DNA of 42,167 nucleotides. Source: Defluviitaleaceae bacterium (lineage in GTDB: Bacteria > Bacillota > Clostridia > Lachnospirales > WQUN01). The stretch's first letter is position 1; every line of letters starts with the position of its first letter. Where the stretch lies: positions 1-42,167 of the forward strand of contig WQRQ01000012.1 of the NCBI GenBank assembly GCA_009786685.1. Direction: 5' to 3'. The notes under the pieces are model-generated. The model saw only the letters and a list, made by a program, of their open reading frames with translations, was not told where the DNA came from and made no database searches. Below are positions 1 to 8,059 of this stretch, piece by piece. The position numbers and the translations under genes are program-made.

Positions 1-1470
1 CCTGATAATATCCCTATGCATAACCCTAACAGGCCCACCCGCCGCAATCTGCGCCTTAAACAAGGGAATCACCGACCCATTTGACCCAAGCACATTTCCA
101 AACCTCACAGACGCAAATCCCGAATCCGCAGCATTGCCGCGAATGCTCTGCACAATCATCTCACAAACGCGCTTGGTCGCTCCGTAAACATTGGTAGGAT
201 TAACGGCCTTATCGGTAGAAACAAGAACAAACCGCTTAACCCCATGCCGCTCGGCGCAACGCGCAACATTTAACGTCCCGAAGATATTATTTTTAACGGC
301 CTCCTCGGGCGCGGTTTCCATCAGCGTAACATGCTTATGTGCGGCGGCATGGTACACAAGGCTTGGCTTATACATGCTAAACAACCTGTCCAGCCGCTCT
401 TCCTCGCGCACATTTGCTACCTCGGCGACAACACCCACCTTACCGCCGAATTTATATTTCAGCTCCTGCTCCAGCTCATACATACCATTTTCCCAAACAT
501 CCACCATAACAACCAAAGCCGCGCCATGCGCTGCCGCCTGCCTGCAAAGCTCCGAGCCAATCGTCCCGCCCGCACCTGTTACAAGCACGGTCTGCCCCGC
601 CAAATATTTATTTCTAAACCGTTTAATATCAACCACATCGCGCCCAAGCAAATCCTCAACGGACACATCCTCTGTACGCGAAACCACGGCATTCTCCCGC
701 CCCTCGCCGCTTTCAAAATCAAAAATATCGGGTACTTTTTTAAGCTCACAATTAGTCTTGGCGCAGATGCTGGAAATCCGCCGCTTCTCCTTGCCGCTCG
801 CATGAGGCACGGCCAGCAATATAACCTGTATCCCAAACCGCTTAACCAACCGCGGGATATCCTGCACCGTCCCGGAAATCCTAACCCTACAAATCCGTAG
901 ACCCTGCTTGGCCGGGTTATCGTCCACGGCGCAAACCACCACATAACGCTGGCTGGGGTTGCGCTCCAGCCCCTGAATCAACGCAATCGCGGTCTCGCTT
1001 GTCCCCACGACGATGGCCTTTTTATACATCCCGCCATGCCGCCGCGCACTGCTTGCCCTATACGCACGATAAGCTGCCCGCAAAAACAACGTACTGGCTC
1101 CCGCCATCATCGCAGAAATAAAATAAACCGTTATCGGCAATCGATATTCCACCCGGGGCGGCTGGAAAACAAGCCAAGTAACGGCAACAAAAACAGAAAC
1201 CGCAGTTGCAATTGCAATCATACATTTCATAAATTCATAGGCCTCGGCATACCGCCAAAGGCTTTCATACATTCCAAAAATCCAATAAACGACAAGAAAA
1301 ATAACAATAAAAAACAGATAACCAAACAAAACGGTTTGCAAATGCTCCGCCAAAGAAATCCGCCGCAAAAGTATAAACCAAGCGGCAAAATAGCTAACAG
1401 TAAACTGAAAAAAATCCGCCGCAACCAGCAAAGGCGTCCGATATCTGGAAAATCTGGTAAAAAAGCTCAC
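1..1470 (-). CDS. Membrane-bound nucleotide-sugar 4,6-dehydratase/epimerase (CapD/FlaA1/WbpM type), partial
   Basis: Reading from a GTG at 1470 gives 490 codons with no stop, running off the left window edge. The frame has an in-frame TGA three codons upstream and no nearby ATG, and GGCGG lies about 10 bases before the GTG. The N-terminal ~135 residues hold about four hydrophobic helices. A CoA-binding-like Rossmann domain follows (~150-270), then a short-chain dehydrogenase domain with TGAGGTIG at ~298-305, STDKAVNPTN at ~418-427 and YGATK at ~429-433. This is the architecture of polysaccharide biosynthesis dehydratases that make UDP-sugar intermediates for capsule, glycan or flagellin glycosylation at the inner membrane face. 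Family members are about 600-660 residues, so roughly a quarter lies outside the window. The substrate cannot be told. It follows the PilO-like gene by 43 bases and may be cotranscribed. Confidence 0.88.
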   Translation of the reverse strand, partial: MSFFTRFSRYRTPLLVAADFFQFTVSYFAAWFILLRRISLAEHLQTVLFGYLFFIVIFLVVYWIFGMYESLWRYAEAYEFMKCMIAIATAVSVFVAVTWLVFQPPRVEYRLPITVYFISAMMAGASTLFLRAAYRAYRASSARRHGGMYKKAIVVGTSETAIALIQGLERNPSQRYVVVCAVDDNPAKQGLRICRVRISGTVQDIPRLVKRFGIQVILLAVPHASGKEKRRISSICAKTNCELKKVPDIFDFESGEGRENAVVSRTEDVSVEDLLGRDVVDIKRFRNKYLAGQTVLVTGAGGTIGSELCRQAAAHGAALVVMVDVWENGMYELEQELKYKFGGKVGVVAEVANVREEERLDRLFSMYKPSLVYHAAAHKHVTLMETAPEEAVKNNIFGTLNVARCAERHGVKRFVLVSTDKAVNPTNVYGATKRVCEMIVQSIRGNAADSGFASVRFGNVLGSNGSVIPLFKAQIAAGGPVRVMHRDIIR

Positions 1471-1513
1471 AACTAATCACCCGCCAAGCCGTGCGCACTT
1501 TGCGCGGCATCTA

Positions 1514-2005
1514 TTATTTCATCGAAAACAAAGAAAAATAAACCCTTAACCGAGCCATGTCCATTATATCAGAAATTGAAAAAGAACTCATATAAAGCGA
1601 ATTCGCTTTATCACGCCCTGCAAGCTCGTCCAAAAACCCTAAAATATCGTAAAAACCACCATCAAGCTCCATCCTAACGCGCATTTCCAAAATCTCATAG
1701 AAAACAGCGGCTTCTGCGGCAGAAAAATCCACTGCAACCAGTCCAAAATCCTGCCCAAGCCCGTTTATCTCCGAAAGCACAAAAAAAATTTCATCACGCC
1801 GCAATATATTTATTTCCTCAAGCTCCTGCAAATTTTCCTCAAGCTCGCCCAAAAGCCGCACCTCGGCAGCATACCGCCCCTCCTGCAAGCGCACCAAAGC
1901 CCGCGCCTGCTCCAAAGAATCCACAGCCGCCGCCCCAAAAGCAATCCAAACAAAAATCAGCAAAGCAGCATTAAAAACTGCAAATCCCAGCCAAATTTTA
2001 TACAT
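1514..2005 (-). CDS. Small membrane protein, PilO/GspM-like (tentative)
   Basis: 163 residues from the ATG at 2005, chosen because GGAAG lies 7 bases upstream; an in-frame TTG at 2029 is a longer alternative. It has one N-terminal membrane helix (~5-27), then an acidic, glutamate- and leucine-rich coiled coil (~30-75), then a small alpha/beta-looking domain to the C-terminus. This plan resembles PilO, the inner-membrane alignment protein of type IV pili, but no other pilus genes (pilM, pilN, ATPase, pilin) are present. It overlaps the end of the cvpA-like gene by 8 bases, so translation is probably coupled. The assignment rests on architecture only and another bitopic coiled-coil protein is equally possible. 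Confidence 0.6.
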   Translation of the reverse strand: MYKIWLGFAVFNAALLIFVWIAFGAAAVDSLEQARALVRLQEGRYAAEVRLLGELEENLQELEEINILRRDEIFFVLSEINGLGQDFGLVAVDFSAAEAAVFYEILEMRVRMELDGGFYDILGFLDELAGRDKANSLYMSSFSISDIMDMARLRVYFSLFSMK

Positions 2006-2684
2006 AATAAACTTCCGTAAGCGGACCAATCATCCGTTCAAATACCCCGCCTGCAAAAACAGAATTTATCATCAAATCATAAATTTCCGCATTGGTACTC
2101 GTAGCAAAAAACATAGAAAGCACAACAATCACCAGCCAAGAAATCCCCGCCCCCATTAAAATACCAAAGACAAATCCGCCCAGCCGGTTAAAGGTATTAA
2201 TCACAGGCAGCCTACCCACGATATCCAGCACCGCACCAAACACCGATAAAATCAACAGCGACAGTATAAAAACCAGCACAATGGCAATCCCGTTTACAGC
2301 AATATTGGCAAAAAACGCCGACACATAGTCCTCAATCGTATCAAACTGCAAAACCCCATGCATATCCGCCTCAAACTGCGCGTGCAAAAGTCCCCTAAAA
2401 GCCGCAGGAATCGGCAGCGACTCAATAATATCCGCCTGCCGCCCGGCAGCATATTGCGTAACAAAGCCCTCCAGATTAAGCCCTGTTTTGATACTTTCCT
2501 GCAACACATCAAAAATAACCGTCTCGCGCAAAAACGCGGCGGCATACGGAAACAGCATATTAGCCAAAGCGATGGCTAAAAAAAAGGAGACCAACCCGTA
2601 CACCGTACGGATTAGTCCCCGACGATACCCGGCAAGAGCGCACAAAGCCACTAAAACCAGAACGCCAATATCCAGATAATTCAT
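1998..2684 (-). CDS. CvpA family membrane protein
   Basis: 228 residues. It begins with the family-typical stretch MNYLDIGVLV, followed by GYRRGLIRTVYG and a glycine-rich hydrophobic helix. Further membrane helices are seen at ~25-45, ~125-150 and ~165-195, so four in all. CvpA proteins are named for colicin V production in E. coli, but in Firmicutes their role is unsettled, with links to the envelope. Its start lies 2 bases after the end of the upstream regulator gene, and its end overlaps the PilO-like gene, so the three form a tight operon. Family call is from the N-terminal pattern and topology. Confidence 0.82.
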   Translation of the reverse strand: MNYLDIGVLVLVALCALAGYRRGLIRTVYGLVSFFLAIALANMLFPYAAAFLRETVIFDVLQESIKTGLNLEGFVTQYAAGRQADIIESLPIPAAFRGLLHAQFEADMHGVLQFDTIEDYVSAFFANIAVNGIAIVLVFILSLLILSVFGAVLDIVGRLPVINTFNRLGGFVFGILMGAGISWLVIVVLSMFFATSTNAEIYDLMINSVFAGGVFERMIGPLTEVYYV

Positions 2685-2686
2685 AA

Positions 2687-3601
2687 TTATGAGTGTACCA
2701 CCACTTGATTCCGCCCGAGTTCTTTAGCCAAGTACAAGGCAGAATCCGCATTAGAAATAAATTGCTCAATAGTGCATTCTCCGGAGGAAGGCGAAATCGC
2801 GTTAGCACCTATGCTGATAGTAACGCCGGTATCCTCGCCATCCGGATTGGAAATTGCCAAAGCCTCCACAGCCTTACGGATATTTTCACCGATGGTGCTG
2901 CATTCGCCGCCCGTCGCGTTAAGAATAAGCACGGCAAACCCGCCGTAGGCCCATCTTGCCGCCAAATCACCGGGGCTAAGCAACGCATTCTCCGAAATAA
3001 TACCCGCCACAGCCAAGAGACATTCATCGCCATGGCTATATCCATAAATCGCGTTATAAGTCCTGAGCTTATCCACGTCTATCATCAAGATACCGAGCTG
3101 ACGGTTTTCACTTTGTGCGCGTTGCCATTCCTCGCGCAAACGCTTATCAAAATAGCGACGGTTAGGCAATTTAGAAACCGCGTCCATCATGCTGAGTTCA
3201 TTTATCCTGCGCATTTGCTCCACAATTTTCAATTGCAAGCTAATCCGTAGTTTAACGATAATCGGGTTATACGGCTTGGAAATATAATCCACCGCACCCA
3301 GTCTCAGGCCTTTTTCTTCGTCGCTTTCTTGGTCGAGGCTTGTAATAAAAATAACAGGGATGTCCCTTGTTTCCCCTGCGTCCCTCAGTGCTGCAAGCAC
3401 TTCGTAACCGTCCATTTGCGGCATCACAATGTCCAGCAAAATAATATCCGGCTTAGCTGCCTTTGCAACCTGAATAGCCTCAACACCGCCGGACGCGGCG
3501 TGTATCACGTATTCATCCTGCAAAATTTGAACAAGGTGAGTTTGACTCACACGGCTGTCGTCCACTACCAAAATCGTGCCTTTTTTAAGTCTTTCTTTCA
3601 T
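2687..3601 (-). CDS. Response regulator, REC plus degenerate GGDEF domain
   Basis: 304 residues. The receiver domain (~8-125) has the acidic pair D14-D15, phospho-acceptor D57 in LLDIVMP, and K109 in SKPY, so it should be phosphorylatable. The second half (~135-304) is a GGDEF fold that keeps the first metal-site region (IDVDKLRTYNAIYGYSHGDE). However, the signature reads AYGGFAV at ~218-224: the acidic and glutamate residues needed for diguanylate cyclase activity are gone, and no RxxD inhibitory site precedes it. The output is therefore probably protein interaction or nucleotide sensing, not c-di-GMP synthesis. No histidine kinase is adjacent. A good SD precedes the ATG (GGAGGGG). Confidence 0.9.
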   Translation of the reverse strand: MKERLKKGTILVVDDSRVSQTHLVQILQDEYVIHAASGGVEAIQVAKAAKPDIILLDIVMPQMDGYEVLAALRDAGETRDIPVIFITSLDQESDEEKGLRLGAVDYISKPYNPIIVKLRISLQLKIVEQMRRINELSMMDAVSKLPNRRYFDKRLREEWQRAQSENRQLGILMIDVDKLRTYNAIYGYSHGDECLLAVAGIISENALLSPGDLAARWAYGGFAVLILNATGGECSTIGENIRKAVEALAISNPDGEDTGVTISIGANAISPSSGECTIEQFISNADSALYLAKELGRNQVVVHS

Positions 3602-3649
3602 GCTACCCCTCCGCCACTGAGATATTTTTTATGGGATAAACCTTGGGGG

Positions 3650-3703
3650 AAAACAAAACCCCCTTTCCAAAAGACTTTAACATTTTATGTTGGATTTGGA
3701 AAG
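3650..3703 (-). terminator. Probable intrinsic terminator at the end of the ribosomal superoperon
   Basis: Read on the minus strand just after the rplQ stop, CTTTCCAAA (3703-3695) pairs with TTTGGAAAG (3671-3663), 9 base pairs. The loop carries its own small AACAT/ATGTT hairpin. G-rich bases and TTTTGTTTT follow (3658-3650). The U tract is interrupted by one G, and a second short stem (GGGGG/CCCCC) follows, so termination may be partial. It separates rplQ from the REC-GGDEF gene. Confidence 0.5.
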
Positions 3704-3717
3704 AGGTGATAGAAATT

Positions 3718-4254
3718 TTAAATTAATTCCAGTAAAACCATCGGTGCAGCGTCTCCGCGTCTTGGGCCAATTTTTACCATTCTTGTGTAGCCACCGTTGC
3801 GTCCGCTGTATTTTGGCGCGTGCTTTTCGAATAATAGGTTTGCCGGGCAAACTTTTTTAGACTCGCTACGCATACGGCGTCCGTTTTCGGGTACTTGTGT
3901 TACGCTGTAGAGTACGCTTAATATTTTGCGGCGTGCAGCCAGCCTTGTTGGGCTGTCTTTTTGTATGGTTTTTTCCACTTCGCTGTACTCTGTTACTTTG
4001 CGCCCGTTTTCTACGGTTTTAACACGCTTGCCGTCTTTGTCCTTTTGAGGGACTTTTACGGTTACGTTTTCCGTTGTAAAATTATCTTTTTCTTTTACGG
4101 CAAGTGTAATTAGTTTTTCTGCGATTTTGCGTACTTCTTTAGCACGCGTCTCCGTTGTTGTAATTTTGCCGTGGTAAATCAGTTGTGTAGCAAGGCCACG
4201 CAACATTGCTTTTCTTTGGCTGGATGTGCGGCCTAATTTTCTATAGCCGGGCAT
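3718..4254 (-). CDS. rplQ: 50S ribosomal protein L17
   Basis: 178 residues. The N-terminus ([20 protein letters not shown]) and the C-terminus ([20 protein letters not shown]) are classical L17. L17 sits on the 50S solvent face near the tunnel exit. Most bacterial L17 are about 115-130 residues. This one carries a lysine- and glutamate-rich insertion of about 50 residues at ~58-105 (around [18 protein letters not shown]), in the usual position between the two conserved blocks. It is the last gene of the alpha operon segment, 14 bases after rpoA. Confidence 0.97.
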   Translation of the reverse strand: MPGYRKLGRTSSQRKAMLRGLATQLIYHGKITTTETRAKEVRKIAEKLITLAVKEKDNFTTENVTVKVPQKDKDGKRVKTVENGRKVTEYSEVEKTIQKDSPTRLAARRKILSVLYSVTQVPENGRRMRSESKKVCPANLLFEKHAPKYSGRNGGYTRMVKIGPRRGDAAPMVLLELI

Positions 4255-4268
4255 ACTAACACTCCTTT

Positions 4269-5222
4269 TTACTCTTCGACAGGCTGTAGGGCAAGCCCTA
4301 AGTCTGCCATCTTTTTAAGCACTTCCTCGAGCGACTTGCGCCCCAGGTTGCGCACCTTCATCATATCTTCTTCCGTTTTTCCTGCAAGGTCTTGCACATT
4401 GTTGATACCTGCGCGTTTAAGACAGTTGTAGCTGCGGACGGAAAGGTCTAATTCCTCAATGCTCATTTCGAGCATTCTTTCTTTCAGGCCTTCTTCTCGC
4501 TCTACCATGATTTCGGCAGCCTTTGCAGAATCCGAAAGGTCTACAAACAAGTTAAAATGCTCCGTAAGGATTCTCGCACCCAAGCAAACTGCGTCTTTAG
4601 GGCCGATTGTACCGTTTGTCCATACCTCAAGGGTAAGCTTGTCGTAATCGGTTACATTACCCACGCGGGTAGGCTCTACAGAAAAATTAACCTTACGCAC
4701 CGGCGTAAAAATAGAATCCACAGGTATCAACCCGATGGGCTGGTCGCTGCCTTTATTTTTATCCGCGCCCACGTATCCGTGGCCTTTGCGTATCGTCATT
4801 TCTATAAAAAGCTTTGCGTCGGAAGTACCCAAGGTTGCTATCACCAAATCAGGGTTAAGCACCTCTACGTCTGCGTCTAATCTTATGTCCCTTGCATAAA
4901 TTACACCTTCGCCGCTTGCTTCTATTACGGCAATTTTCGGCTCCTGGTTTTCGCTCATATCACGCAGGGCAAGATTTTTAAGGTTAAGAATAATTTCGGT
5001 AACGTCTTCCTTTACACCGGGCAGGTGGCTAAACTCATGCAATACGCCGTCAATACGGATATTGCTGACCGCCGCACCGGGCAGGCTCGAAAGCAACACC
5101 CTTCGCAGGGCATTACCTATCGTCGTACCAAAACCGCGTTCAAGCTGGTCTACAATAAATTTACCGTAGTCACTACCTTTTGTTTCTACTATTTCTATAC
5201 GAGGTTTTTCGATTTCCAGCAT
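4269..5222 (-). CDS. rpoA: RNA polymerase alpha subunit
   Basis: 317 residues from the ATG at 5222, chosen because GGGAGG lies 5 bases upstream; a TTG at 5240 would add six residues without a site. The N-terminal domain (~1-230) has the dimerisation signature [21 protein letters not shown], which nucleates beta and beta-prime assembly. A linker and the C-terminal helix-hairpin-helix domain (~245-310, [17 protein letters not shown] and [10 protein letters not shown]) follow; this domain binds UP elements and activators. Gene order rpsM-rpsK-rpsD-rpoA-rplQ is the standard Firmicute alpha segment. Confidence 0.98.
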   Translation of the reverse strand: MLEIEKPRIEIVETKGSDYGKFIVDQLERGFGTTIGNALRRVLLSSLPGAAVSNIRIDGVLHEFSHLPGVKEDVTEIILNLKNLALRDMSENQEPKIAVIEASGEGVIYARDIRLDADVEVLNPDLVIATLGTSDAKLFIEMTIRKGHGYVGADKNKGSDQPIGLIPVDSIFTPVRKVNFSVEPTRVGNVTDYDKLTLEVWTNGTIGPKDAVCLGARILTEHFNLFVDLSDSAKAAEIMVEREEGLKERMLEMSIEELDLSVRSYNCLKRAGINNVQDLAGKTEEDMMKVRNLGRKSLEEVLKKMADLGLALQPVEE

Positions 5223-5266
5223 ACTGGCCTCCCTGAACAACCGCGCGCCCTTTGCGCGGTCTCTTA

Positions 5267-5893
5267 CTACTTAGAATACAGCTCTACAATGAGCGTTTCA
5301 CGCAAGTCGTAGGTGATATGCTCACGAAGCGGCTTAGAAGCGACAGTACCGCGGAAGTTCTCGGGGTCGGAAGTGAGCCACTCGGGAACAGAACGTGTAC
5401 CTGTTACCTCTGCAACATCTTTAAAGCGTTGCAACGATTTAGATTTATCGCGAACCTGTATTACGTCGCCAACCTTCACTTGATACGAAGGAATATTAAC
5501 TTTTTTGCCGTTAACGGTAATCAAATTGTGGCGTACAATTTGGCGAGCCTCTGTACGAGAACGCCCGTAGCCCAATCTGTAAACAGCGTTATCCAAGCGA
5601 AGTTCCAGCAAACGGAGCAGATTTTCACCCGTTACGCCCGGTGTACGGCGCGCAATCTCGAAATATTTACGGAATTGTTTTTCCAACACGCCGTAGATAC
5701 GTTTAGTTTTTTGCTTTTCTCTGGTTTGCTGTCCATACTCCGAAAGCTTTTTACGGCTTGTGCCGTGTTGTCCCGGAGCGGTAGGACGCTTGTTTATAGC
5801 GCAATTTTGCTTAGAGCATTTTTCGCCTTTAAGAAACAATTTTTCGCCTTCCCTGCGGCAAAGCCTGCAAACAGGGCCTGTATATCTAGCCAT
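5267..5893 (-). CDS. rpsD: 30S ribosomal protein S4, zinc-binding form
   Basis: 208 residues. The N-terminus holds four cysteines (C9, C12, C26, C31) of the zinc-binding C+ type, and the S4 RNA-binding domain lies at ~98-160 ([29 protein letters not shown]). S4 is a primary binder of the 16S 5' domain and lines the mRNA entry channel. In Bacillus it represses its own separate gene; here it stays inside the alpha operon, 44 bases ahead of rpoA, as in Clostridia. Confidence 0.98.
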   Translation of the reverse strand: MARYTGPVCRLCRREGEKLFLKGEKCSKQNCAINKRPTAPGQHGTSRKKLSEYGQQTREKQKTKRIYGVLEKQFRKYFEIARRTPGVTGENLLRLLELRLDNAVYRLGYGRSRTEARQIVRHNLITVNGKKVNIPSYQVKVGDVIQVRDKSKSLQRFKDVAEVTGTRSVPEWLTSDPENFRGTVASKPLREHITYDLRETLIVELYSK

Positions 5894-5910
5894 AATAAAT
5901 CTCTCCTATA

Positions 5911-6312
5911 TCAGACTCTTCTGCGCTTTGGTGGGCGGCAGCCGTTATGTGGTACGGGGGTTACGTCCTTAATCATAGTAACTTCCAAGCCTGCGGCTTG
6001 CAGCGCACGGATAGCAGCTTCGCGGCCGCTTCCGGGACCGTTTACAAAAACTTCTACGATTTTAAGGCCGTATTCCTTAGCCGCTCCTGCCGCTGTATCT
6101 GCCGCCATTTGTGCAGCATACGGCGTAGACTTGCGGCTTCCGCGGAAACCAAGCTGCCCGGCAGACGCCCAGCTAAGGGCATTACCCGACGCGTCCGTAA
6201 TCGTTACAATTGTATTGTTGAAAGACGACTGGATATGCACCTGTCCCCTGTCAACAAATTTTCTATCGCGTCTGCGACGCGTTGCCGCTCTTTTTACCGC
6301 TTTTTTAGGCAT
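5911..6312 (-). CDS. rpsK: 30S ribosomal protein S11
   Basis: 133 residues with a basic N-terminus and the conserved core [14 protein letters not shown], then [11 protein letters not shown] and the C-terminal [16 protein letters not shown]11 forms the 30S platform beside the mRNA at the exit site and contacts the 3' end of 16S rRNA. Usual length for the family. It lies 16 bases after rpsM and 17 before rpsD. Confidence 0.98.
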   Translation of the reverse strand: MPKKAVKRAATRRRRDRKFVDRGQVHIQSSFNNTIVTITDASGNALSWASAGQLGFRGSRKSTPYAAQMAADTAAGAAKEYGLKIVEVFVNGPGSGREAAIRALQAAGLEVTMIKDVTPVPHNGCRPPKRRRV

Positions 6313-6328
6313 TTATAACCCTCCGATA

Positions 6329-6697
6329 TTATTTCTTCTTGTTAGCAACTGTACGCGCTTTACCCTTGCGTGTGCGTGCGTTTGTACGTGTACGTTGGCC
6401 GCGCACGGGCAAGCTTTTGCGGTGACGAATACCGCGGTAACAGCCGATTTCTACCAGCCGTTTAATATTAAGAGCAACCTCGCGGCGCAAGTCACCTTCC
6501 ACCATTTGAGAAGCCTCTATTACGTTACGGATTTTTATTACTTCGTCGTCTGTGAGGTCGCGTACGCGTGTGTCAAGGTTAATTCCCGCTTCTTTTAGAA
6601 TGCGCTTAGAGCTTGGGCGACCGATACCATGTATATAGGTAAGCCCAATTTCCACTCTTTTTTCCCTTGGCAAGTCAACGCCGGAAATACGTGCCAT
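6329..6697 (-). CDS. rpsM: 30S ribosomal protein S13
   Basis: 122 residues. [20 protein letters not shown] at the start, the helix-two-turn-helix core and the basic tail ([18 protein letters not shown]) are all present. S13 sits in the 30S head, makes bridges to the 50S subunit via L5, and its tail touches P-site tRNA. First alpha-segment gene after rpmJ, 9 bases downstream of it. Confidence 0.98.
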   Translation of the reverse strand: MARISGVDLPREKRVEIGLTYIHGIGRPSSKRILKEAGINLDTRVRDLTDDEVIKIRNVIEASQMVEGDLRREVALNIKRLVEIGCYRGIRHRKSLPVRGQRTRTNARTRKGKARTVANKKK

Positions 6698-6706
6698 ATT
6701 CTACAC

Positions 6707-6820
6707 CTACCCTTGTCTTTGTTTGTGCTTGGGATTTTCGCAAATAACCCTCAGCGCACGTTTACGTCTTATTATTTTGCATTTTTCACAAATTGGTTTA
6801 ACAGATGGTCTTACCTTCAT
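6707..6820 (-). CDS. rpmJ: 50S ribosomal protein L36, zinc-binding form
   Basis: A 37-codon gene from the ATG at 6820 to TAG at 6707. It reads [15 protein letters not shown] at the start and NPKHKQRQG at the end, with the C-C-C-H zinc ligands C11, C14, C27 and H32. L36 is the smallest 50S protein and stabilises 23S rRNA near the factor-binding side. Position between infA and rpsM is the conserved one. A GGAAACGAG stretch upstream is the likely ribosome site. Confidence 0.97.
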   Translation of the reverse strand: MKVRPSVKPICEKCKIIRRKRALRVICENPKHKQRQG

Positions 6821-6831
6821 CTCGTTTCCTC

Positions 6832-7050
6832 CTACTTATCTCTCCATACGATTCGGCCTTTTGTCAAATCGTATGGTGACATTTCTATCAGCACTTTGTC
6901 CCCGGGGATTATGCGAATAAAATTCATCCGCAGCTTGCCGGAAATGTGCGCAAGAATTACATGTCCGTTCTCCAGTTGTACCTGGAAAGTAGCATTAGGC
7001 AGTTTTTCTAAAACTTTACCTTCTACTTCTATTACATCGTCTTTTGACAA
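6832..7050 (-). CDS. infA: Translation initiation factor IF-1
   Basis: 72 residues, the full OB-fold protein ([24 protein letters not shown]-equivalent [23 protein letters not shown]). IF-1 blocks the ribosomal A site during initiation. The start is TTG at 7050, since GGGAGG lies 9 bases upstream and no ATG is near. The SD and first codons lie inside the end of the KOW-domain gene (19-base overlap), so initiation is probably coupled to it. Confidence 0.96.
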   Translation of the reverse strand: MSKDDVIEVEGKVLEKLPNATFQVQLENGHVILAHISGKLRMNFIRIIPGDKVLIEMSPYDLTKGRIVWRDK

Positions 7051-7316
7051 TGTTCTTTGCCTCCCTCCGGGACCTCGTTATATTTTTTTAAGTGTTTTCG
7101 AATATCTGCGTCTTGCAATGCTCGCCCGCATGGGGGTTGCATTTCCACTTGAGTGTTTGTGATTTGTACATGCTTAATCTTTTTTTTCTTTGGTTTTTCA
7201 AGGGTTCGCAGTCTTCCGTCTGCCAGTGTTAAATACTCGCCTTCACATTTTAATACCACCATTGCGCGGCCTTTATCTCGTCCTTTTTTGGAAAAAACAA
7301 TCGTACCTACGCTCAT
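7032..7316 (-). CDS. KOW-domain RNA-binding protein (L14e-like)
   Basis: 94 residues. The N-terminal half is a KOW domain ([20 protein letters not shown], then [21 protein letters not shown]), resembling archaeal/eukaryotic L14e and used for RNA or ribosome contacts. The C-terminal ~35 residues are variable. A gene of this kind is common between map and infA in Firmicutes; its function is not established. It overlaps map by 4 bases (ATGA) and infA by 19 bases. Confidence 0.85.
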   Translation of the reverse strand: MSVGTIVFSKKGRDKGRAMVVLKCEGEYLTLADGRLRTLEKPKKKKIKHVQITNTQVEMQPPCGRALQDADIRKHLKKYNEVPEGGKEHCQKTM

Positions 7317-8059
7317 ATGGTTAGTATCTCCGGCTCACCGTCTGTGATTAGCACTGTATTTTCGTAATGGGCAGAATACTCTCCGTCCCGGGTGATTACA
7401 GTCCAAGTATCATCCAGCATGTGAATTTCTTCCGAGCCTGCGTTAATCATAGGCTCTATTGCCAGTGTCATTCCGCGTCTTAGACGCGGGCCGCGTTTTT
7501 CTTGCCTTGTGTGGGGGATTTGGGGGTCTTCATGTACCTGCCTGCCTATCCCGTGTCCGCACCACTCACTTACTATTCCAAACCCAAAGGGCTTTACATA
7601 GTCGTCTATTGCATTAGAAATGTCGTGTAGCCTGTTTTCTTCCGTGCAGTGCTTCGCGCCTTCAAAAAAGGCTCGTTCGGTTACTTCAATAAGCTTTTGA
7701 TAACCTTCATCAATTTGGCCTACGGCAAATGTCCGCGCCGCGTCACCATGGAAGCGTTTGTAGCATACGCCAATATCAATACTAATAATATCGCCGCTTA
7801 AAAGCTTCCTTAAACCGGGTACACCGTGAATCACCTCATTGTTAACGCTGGTACACACCGCCGCGGGAAAACCCCTGTAGCCCAAAAACGAAGGCTTACA
7901 ATCATTGCTTCGGATAAAATCCTCGGCTATGGCGTTAAGCTCACCTGTAGTAACGCCCGGCTTAATGTGTCTTTGAAGCAACTCGTGAGTTCTGGCGCAT
8001 ACCTTACTTGCGGCACGCATATACGAAATTTGTTCGTCGTTTTTGATAAAAATTCCCAT
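7313..8059 (-). CDS. map: Methionine aminopeptidase, type I
   Basis: 248 residues. The pita-bread fold motifs are seen: SVNNEVIHGVP, SIDIGVCYKRFHGDAARTF (two metal-binding aspartates), GHGIGRQVHEDPQIPH and TLAIEPMIN. The enzyme removes the initiator methionine from nascent proteins in the cytosol. The start ATG at 8059 directly abuts the secY stop. In most Firmicutes adk lies between secY and map; here it is absent. Confidence 0.97.
   Translation of the reverse strand: MGIFIKNDEQISYMRAASKVCARTHELLQRHIKPGVTTGELNAIAEDFIRSNDCKPSFLGYRGFPAAVCTSVNNEVIHGVPGLRKLLSGDIISIDIGVCYKRFHGDAARTFAVGQIDEGYQKLIEVTERAFFEGAKHCTEENRLHDISNAIDDYVKPFGFGIVSEWCGHGIGRQVHEDPQIPHTRQEKRGPRLRRGMTLAIEPMINAGSEEIHMLDDTWTVITRDGEYSAHYENTVLITDGEPEILTI

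Noticed and set aside
5252-6598. Long plus-strand ORF of 448 codons over rpsD-rpsK-rpsM
   Set aside because: It is the shadow of three well-identified ribosomal genes on the other strand.
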